56,626 nt of DNA from an uncultured Porphyromonadaceae bacterium (GTDB lineage: Bacteria > Bacteroidota > Bacteroidia > Bacteroidales > Muribaculaceae). The notes under the pieces were generated by a model. The model saw only the letters and a program-made list of their open reading frames with translations. It had not been told where the DNA came from and searched no databases. This document shows positions 51,834 to 56,626 of the stretch, piece by piece. The translations under genes and the position numbers were made by a program. The DNA lies in assembly GCA_947427285.1 (NCBI GenBank), contig CANEHE010000010.1, forward strand, positions 1-56,626, written 5' to 3'. Position 1 is the first letter of the stretch. Each line of letters opens with the position of its first letter.

Positions 51834-53363
51834 ATGAGACTACGACATATTCTCTATATACCCGCACTCGCGCTGGCTTTCACCATCAATGCCCAGCAGA
51901 TAAACCCCATTACCAAAGCTGTCCTTGACGGATATACACAGACACTCAAAGAAAATCCGAAAGATTTTGAGACACTCTATCAGAGAGCCGCACAATACTA
52001 TAGTCTCTCGATGTACGACAACGCCCTTGCAGATGTGGTCCGCGCAATAGACTGCACACCAACAAAAGAAAAAGATTATCTGATGCGAGAATTTGCGCTT
52101 CTGGCAGACATCGACATAGAATTAAAGGAATATTCAAAGGCACTCTCTGCTGTAGATAAGGCATTGGATTTAAATCCCGACTCCTATCCGGATCTATACC
52201 GTAAAGGAAATATTCTTCTCCACCTAAAGGACGGCGAAGCGGCATACCGCACTTTCTACTCTATGCAACGACTGAAATCCCGAAGTCAGGAGGCTTATTT
52301 CGGAATGGCCAAGGCACGTCTCCTGACAGGACAGAAAGGAGAGGCCGAAGCTCTTATGAAAGAAGCTCTTAACGCTGATCCTACCAACCCGGTGTCATTC
52401 TGTCGCATAGGCGATCTATATCGCGAAATGGGAGACAACCGTCAGGCTGCCGCAAACTATCTCAGTGCCTTCGCGCTTGGCTCATCTTCCGATCGTCCTC
52501 TACAATCCATGATCAGAATTGCCGCCGATGATTTCCAGTCAATGGCCGACGCCATCGAGTATGCCTTGTCCCGGTCTGACAACCAGATCCCCCTGCTGTT
52601 TCTCAAAGGAAACATCGCCAATCATACTGGCAACTATCCACAGGCATACGAGGCATTCAGTTCTCTTTTGAAGATCCCGGCCGGACAGGCTCCGACCGTA
52701 TACGCCGCTATGGCTGAAGCATGTCTGGCTCTCGACAAGACCGACGAGGCCAATGCCAATATATCAACTGCTCTTGAAAAAGAAAATTCCGTAGAGAGCC
52801 TGATTCTACGCTCACGTATATCACGGGCTGCCGGCCATCCGGCTGACGCACTTCTCAGTGCCACCAAAGCTCTGGAAGGAGACCCGGGGAATGCCGAGGC
52901 ACTCGTTCAGACGGCCCTTGCCAACATTGATCTGAAAAACTATCCCGATGCTCTCAAGGCACTGAATGAGACTGTACTGTCAGACCCGGAGAATCCTTTG
53001 CCCCTGATGCTCCGGGCCCACATCAACGACCAATGGCTTGGCAATCCAAAAGCCGCTGTCGCCGACCGCAACAGGGTATCTTCATTCCCAACGGAAAAAT
53101 TTCCAGAGACAGCATTCAAGGCTCTTGCCAAAGCAAGAAACGGCAAACGGATCGACGCTGATGAAATAATCGGAAATGCTCTGAAAAATTCCCCTTCAAA
53201 AGATGATTGCTACTGGGCTGCTGTTTATTATGCACAGACAGGCAATCTTGAGGAAGCAAAACAATGGCGTGACCGTGCTGTAAGCCTTGGATTCTCAAAT
53301 CTATATCTATTGAATTCCAATACGACTCCCGGCTTGAATCTTAAACCATTGTCCCACCTCTGA
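51834..53363 (+). CDS. Exported tetratricopeptide-repeat protein
   Basis: A 509-residue protein with a signal peptide (LYIPALALAFTINAQQ) and TPR-type helical repeats over almost the whole length, for example ETLYQRAAQYYSLSMYDNAL, KALSAVDKALDLNPDSYPDL, GEAEALMKEALNADPTNPVS, ADALLSATKALEGDPGNAEA. Probably a periplasmic or outer-membrane-associated scaffold; no enzyme motif. It follows kdsA by 51 bases. Specific function unknown. Confidence 0.88.
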   Translation: MRLRHILYIPALALAFTINAQQINPITKAVLDGYTQTLKENPKDFETLYQRAAQYYSLSMYDNALADVVRAIDCTPTKEKDYLMREFALLADIDIELKEYSKALSAVDKALDLNPDSYPDLYRKGNILLHLKDGEAAYRTFYSMQRLKSRSQEAYFGMAKARLLTGQKGEAEALMKEALNADPTNPVSFCRIGDLYREMGDNRQAAANYLSAFALGSSSDRPLQSMIRIAADDFQSMADAIEYALSRSDNQIPLLFLKGNIANHTGNYPQAYEAFSSLLKIPAGQAPTVYAAMAEACLALDKTDEANANISTALEKENSVESLILRSRISRAAGHPADALLSATKALEGDPGNAEALVQTALANIDLKNYPDALKALNETVLSDPENPLPLMLRAHINDQWLGNPKAAVADRNRVSSFPTEKFPETAFKALAKARNGKRIDADEIIGNALKNSPSKDDCYWAAVYYAQTGNLEEAKQWRDRAVSLGFSNLYLLNSNTTPGLNLKPLSHL

Positions 53364-53429
53364 CATTCGGAATACGAACCAATTTTAACACATATTTGTT
53401 TTAGTAAAAAAGCTAATCAAATCATTGTT

Positions 53430-53651
53430 ATGGAAAATAAACGACATAATCAAGGTGACGTCCGGATTCCAAGGGGCGCACGCATAGGAATAGGTATCTT
53501 CATGGTCATAATCTATCTCGCCGTGGGGCTGCTGTTTATCCTTAATGTATTCGATATCTGGAACCGCCCCGTCAGCTGTACTGTCGGCGGTCTGTTGATT
53601 CTATATGGAATATGGCGCGGATATCGCCTATATAAAGGTATCAACTACTGA
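53430..53651 (+). CDS. Small two-helix membrane protein
   Basis: A 73-residue protein with a basic N-terminus and two hydrophobic helices (IGIFMVIIYLAVGLLFILNVF and VGGLLILYGIWRGYRLY), so both ends face the same side of the membrane. I do not recognise a named family. It ends 14 bases before the PstS-like gene. As I recall, in other Bacteroidales a similar small membrane gene lies between ExbD/TonB genes and a PstS-TPR pair; those energy genes are not present here. Confidence 0.8.
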   Translation: MENKRHNQGDVRIPRGARIGIGIFMVIIYLAVGLLFILNVFDIWNRPVSCTVGGLLILYGIWRGYRLYKGINY

Positions 53652-53665
53652 CTACGAAACTTAAC

Positions 53666-54667
53666 ATGAAATTATCACACTTAGCGATTTGCGCCGGTGC
53701 GGCAGTCCTCTTTGCCGCGTCGGCGTGCACACCTGTAAAACGAGGTGAATACGCAAAAGGAAGCGCGACAGTTTTCTGCGATGACGGATTCAAGACAATT
53801 CTCGACGAAGAGATCTCCGTCTTCGAATATTCTTATCCCGAAGCGTCCATAATACCTTTCTATGTCAGCGAACAGGAAGCAATCGACACACTTCTGGCCG
53901 ACAAGACACAGGCAATCATAGTTACACGTGAACTCTCCAAAGACCAGATTGCTTTCATGAAGTCCAAATACAAACGGGTAGTGAAAACAAACTGTATTGC
54001 TGTCGATGCCGTGGCTCTGATCACAAATAAAAACAATCCTGTCTCTCAACTCTCTCTTGACGAAATCAAAGAGATCCTCACTGGAAAGATTTCCAGATGG
54101 AGCCAGCTTGCCGGATCTGACACTGCTGCGATAAAACTGGTGTTTGACAATCCCGGATCTTCCACCGTGAGCTACATGCGACAGCGTTTCCTCCCTACGG
54201 GTGTTTCTATTTCCGACAATCCGAATGCTTTCGCACAAAAAAACAATGCACAGGTACTTGATATTGTCAAAAAAGATCCAAATGCTCTTGGGATCATCAG
54301 TGTAAGCTGGCTGGGTGAGGATCTTTCCGCCGCCAGAAACATACCCATTGACCGACGGGTAGAGGACTATAAGGCTCAGAACGATACCATCGCATCCGAA
54401 CTCACCACTGCGGTCAATATCGTCAAAGTTGCAAATCCTACCCCGGAGAACGATTTCAGTCCGGCCGGATACAAACCCTATCAGGCATATATATATTCAG
54501 GTGAATATCCACTTTTCAGAAAGGTATATATGATCTCAACCGCTTCCAATTCCACTGTAATGCATAGTTTCTATACATTCCTGACAGGATTTGCGGGACA
54601 GAAAATCATAACCAAAACAGGTATTCTCCCCTACCACTTTCCCCAGAGAGTAGTCAATCTGAAATGA
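53666..54667 (+). CDS. PstS-like substrate-binding lipoprotein
   Basis: A 333-residue lipoprotein (signal ending AASAC, lipid Cys21) with a PBP-like fold of the phosphate-binding PstS type: LLADKTQAIIVTRELSKDQI, AVALITNKNNPVSQLSLDEIKEILTGKISRW, and NPGSSTVSYMRQRFL in the anion-binding region. No PstC, PstA or PstB permease genes are nearby, so it may act as a sensor, scavenger or partner of the TPR proteins rather than in ABC transport. Phosphate as ligand is an inference. Confidence 0.88.
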   Translation: MKLSHLAICAGAAVLFAASACTPVKRGEYAKGSATVFCDDGFKTILDEEISVFEYSYPEASIIPFYVSEQEAIDTLLADKTQAIIVTRELSKDQIAFMKSKYKRVVKTNCIAVDAVALITNKNNPVSQLSLDEIKEILTGKISRWSQLAGSDTAAIKLVFDNPGSSTVSYMRQRFLPTGVSISDNPNAFAQKNNAQVLDIVKKDPNALGIISVSWLGEDLSAARNIPIDRRVEDYKAQNDTIASELTTAVNIVKVANPTPENDFSPAGYKPYQAYIYSGEYPLFRKVYMISTASNSTVMHSFYTFLTGFAGQKIITKTGILPYHFPQRVVNLK

Positions 54668-54809
54668 CACTCCCGTATTTCCACTTAAACCTCAGGCACC
54701 ACTCCGTGTCAAAAAAACAATAAAACCCACCGTTTTCCGTAATATTATCTGAAACCACGGCAAAACACATCCTCTCCCAGATCAATAACCGCAAAATACC
54801 CAACTTAAT
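54668..54809. other. Leader between PstS-like and second TPR gene
   Basis: 142 bases without ORF, terminator or consensus promoter; the two genes are probably cotranscribed. Confidence 0.4.
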
Positions 54810-56435
54810 ATGAAATTCAAAGCACTATTTTCCCTTTGCCTCGCAGCAGGTGCCTTCTCCTCTTTCGCACAGACACATGTCGAAGGAGTGGAATATTTCA
54901 AAGCCGACCAGTTCGACAATGCACGCGAACTCCTTGAACGCAACATGGCCAACAGCAATACAGACAAAGCTGTAGCCAACTTCTATCTCGGTCAGATCGC
55001 ACTTCATGACGGAGACCTTTCCAAAGCCGCCGCCTACTTCCAGAAAGGTATTGATCAAAATCCCGAATACGGTTACAACTACGTAGGTCAAGGTGAGATT
55101 CTCCTCAAAAAAGGAGAGGTGAAAGAGGCGGAAAAAATGTTTAAAACCGCTGAATCGAAGGTAAAGAAAGACCCTGCCATGCAGATTCAGATAGCACGTG
55201 CATATTACGCGGCCAATCCCGCCGCATTTGCGAAGGAAATCGACAAACGCGTGGAAAAAGCCAGAAGAATCAATATTCAGGCTCCCGACATTTTCATCTT
55301 CGAAGGCGATATGCTTGCCGACCAGAAAGACTGGGGCAATGCCGGATCAAAATATGAGATGGCCGCAAACTACAATCCCCAAGGTTCGGACGCATACGTG
55401 AAATATGCCAATCTTTTCACTCAGGTCAATCCGGAATATGCCATCAAGATGCTTCGCCAACTTCTTGACCAGAATCCGAATTCCGCACTTGGACAGAGAG
55501 AAATAGCGAATGCTTATTACAACAACAAGGATTTCACCAACGCCGCCCTTGAATATGGTAAATATGTGAAAAACCCAAACCATTTCAAACAGGACGAAGA
55601 CCGTTACGCTTTCCTTCTGTTCTATGGTCAGAAATATCAGGACGGTTACGACTTCGCCTCACGTCTCCTTGAGGCTAATCCGCAGAACTTCACCGCACGC
55701 CGCTATCAGTTCATGAATGCCGCACAGCTCCCGGCTCTCAAAGAGCAACTCCTCCCCATGGCAGAGGCACTCCTCGCAGCACATAAGTCGAATCCGGCAA
55801 ATAAATTCGCACCTATCGACTATACTCTCATTGCTGAGGAATTCCAGATTGCAAAGCGTACAGACGAGGCCGTGGCTGTGCTTGAAGAGGCAATGAAAGA
55901 GAATCCTGACAACGCAGCATTCAACAAGCAGCTTGCAATGACCTACGTAGATGGAAATGACTTCGCAAAAGCAGCTGATGCCTACAAGGGCTATCTGAAA
56001 AAAATCGGAGAACCCGGATATAACGACTTCGTACAGCAGGCTTTGTTCAGCTACTTTGCTGGTGTCACCAACAAAGATAATGACCAGTCACTTTCCGAAG
56101 CCAGCTTCAATGATGCATTGACATACGCAGACAAAGCTCTTGCCATCATGCAGAACTACAAACCCATCAAGATCAAAGGTGACATAGCCAAACAGCGTGC
56201 CACAAAGGAAGAAGTAGAAAAAGCCGCAGCCCCACTCTACACAGAGGCAATCACCCTTCTTGAAGCATCAGCCGACCCGTCAAGATACGCCGCTGATGCG
56301 AAAGAGATGTACAACTACATGGGCAACTACTATCTCGATCAGAAAGATACGGCAAAGGCAAAAGAGTATTTCAACAAGTACCTTATTTACGATCCCAACA
56401 ACGAGGATTATCGTAAATTTGTAGAAAAACTCTGA
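54810..56435 (+). CDS. Exported tetratricopeptide-repeat protein
   Basis: A 541-residue protein with signal peptide (LFSLCLAAGAFSSFAQ) and many TPR units, such as AVANFYLGQIALHDGDLSKA, GYNYVGQGEILLKKGEVKEA, DEAVAVLEEAMKENPDNAAF, and YMGNYYLDQKDTAKAKEYFNKYL at the end. Expected to be periplasmic or on the inner face of the outer membrane. It pairs with the PstS-like gene upstream and is similar in style to the TPR gene at 51834. A very strong terminator follows, ending this operon. Confidence 0.9.
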   Translation: MKFKALFSLCLAAGAFSSFAQTHVEGVEYFKADQFDNARELLERNMANSNTDKAVANFYLGQIALHDGDLSKAAAYFQKGIDQNPEYGYNYVGQGEILLKKGEVKEAEKMFKTAESKVKKDPAMQIQIARAYYAANPAAFAKEIDKRVEKARRINIQAPDIFIFEGDMLADQKDWGNAGSKYEMAANYNPQGSDAYVKYANLFTQVNPEYAIKMLRQLLDQNPNSALGQREIANAYYNNKDFTNAALEYGKYVKNPNHFKQDEDRYAFLLFYGQKYQDGYDFASRLLEANPQNFTARRYQFMNAAQLPALKEQLLPMAEALLAAHKSNPANKFAPIDYTLIAEEFQIAKRTDEAVAVLEEAMKENPDNAAFNKQLAMTYVDGNDFAKAADAYKGYLKKIGEPGYNDFVQQALFSYFAGVTNKDNDQSLSEASFNDALTYADKALAIMQNYKPIKIKGDIAKQRATKEEVEKAAAPLYTEAITLLEASADPSRYAADAKEMYNYMGNYYLDQKDTAKAKEYFNKYLIYDPNNEDYRKFVEKL

Positions 56436-56480
56436 CACTCTGAATATAATCATACCGATCGATTCCGATTATACGGATCG

Positions 56481-56530
56481 AATAATTAAGGCTTATGACA
56501 GTTTAACTGTCATAAGCCTTAATTATTTTT
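56481..56530 (+). terminator. Strong intrinsic terminator
   Basis: Perfect 23-bp arms (56481-56503 and 56505-56527) around a one-base centre, with a T-tract to 56530. The stem includes AAGGCTTATGACAGTT and its complement. Since the outer part is AATAATTAAGG, it could work on both strands. Confidence 0.9.
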
Positions 56531-56595
56531 AACTATAAGTCGATTTATTGTTAACATTATTTAATGGATCGAGGGGTAAACCGCTACGCTTTTAT

Positions 56596-56603
56596 TAATT
56601 TTG
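56596..56603 (+). promoter_or_regulatory. Candidate -7 box for a gene beyond the window
   Basis: TAATTTTG, 23 bases from the window end, following the terminator. No start codon is seen in the remaining bases. Confidence 0.5.
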
Positions 56604-56626
56604 CGGTCGGAAACGACAAGAAACAG

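Noticed and set aside
53666..54667. A complete pst phosphate ABC transporter
   Set aside because: Only the binding protein is present; neighbours are TPR proteins and a small membrane protein.
1..56626. CRISPR arrays, insertion sequences, prophage, tRNA or rRNA genes
   Set aside because: No regularly spaced repeats, transposase, integrase or phage proteins, and no cloverleaf or rRNA-like segments were found in the gaps.

Overview
The window looks like ordinary chromosome from a Bacteroidales bacterium, most likely of the Muribaculaceae type or a close relative. Three things support this. It carries small families largely confined to Bacteroidota (DUF4290, DUF4494 and DUF4492 proteins, a 29-residue AURKAIP1/COX24-type protein, a SusC-like TonB receptor). 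Its promoters fit the Bacteroidota consensus TTTG-N19-TAnnTTTG. Start codons lack Shine-Dalgarno leaders. The genus call is inference. I see no rRNA, tRNA, CRISPR array, insertion sequence, integrase or prophage gene, and gene order is dense and operonic.

Layout. Positions 78-6921 (minus) hold a tripartite RND efflux operon (adaptor, pump, outer-membrane factor) followed by lpxA of lipid A synthesis. 7096-9606 (minus) is rsfS-ftsH. 9910-13373 (minus) is DUF4290-murA-rimM-acidic protein-OmpA-like protein, driven by an almost ideal promoter at 13423-13453. 13449-15776 (minus) is an FAD oxidoreductase plus tsaB. 15866-17817 (plus) is a HAD phosphatase coupled to rarA. 17832-20443 (minus) is DUF2520-kdsC-maf-Crp-like regulator. 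20557-22667 (minus) is serC-serA. 22826-25390 (minus) is rfbA-rfbC-rfbB for dTDP-sugar synthesis, without rfbD. 25473-30504 (plus) is rpiB-folB, then a TonB receptor coupled to a U32 peptidase-family gene. 30543-38156 (minus) carries an exported flavodoxin, an OmpA porin-like protein, transketolase with an MFS transporter, YggS, DUF4494 and an SDR. 38295-41352 (plus) is DUF4492-cydA-cydB, a bd oxidase operon. 41439-44541 (plus) is yigZ, HU, the COX24-type protein and RNase E/G. 44728-45877 (minus) is rpsF-rpsR-rplI. 46170-47481 (plus) has a possible 50-codon gene and a cysM interrupted by one stop codon. 47564-48508 (minus) is a DUF362 protein. 48851-56435 (plus) runs nupG-like transporter, rsmE, kdsA, a TPR protein, a small membrane protein, a PstS-like lipoprotein and a second TPR protein.

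How they fit together. Much of the window serves the envelope: lipid A (lpxA), KDO (kdsA, kdsC), peptidoglycan (murA), surface sugars (rfbABC), OmpA proteins, efflux and TonB uptake. A second theme is translation and RNA (rimM, rsfS, tsaB, rsmE, S6/S18/L9, RNase E/G). Serine (serC, serA) and cysteine (cysM) synthesis are both present, though cysM seems broken.

I did not find a convincing new defence or mobile system. The observations most worth checking are the in-frame stop in cysM, natural active-site substitutions in MurA (Cys to Asp) and SerA (His to Lys), an RND pump with two extra membrane segments, interleaved face-to-face promoters between an SDR and the cyd operon, a hairpin plus T-tract just before the RNase E/G gene, and a short unannotated ORF with its own terminator-like hairpin at 46170-46408.
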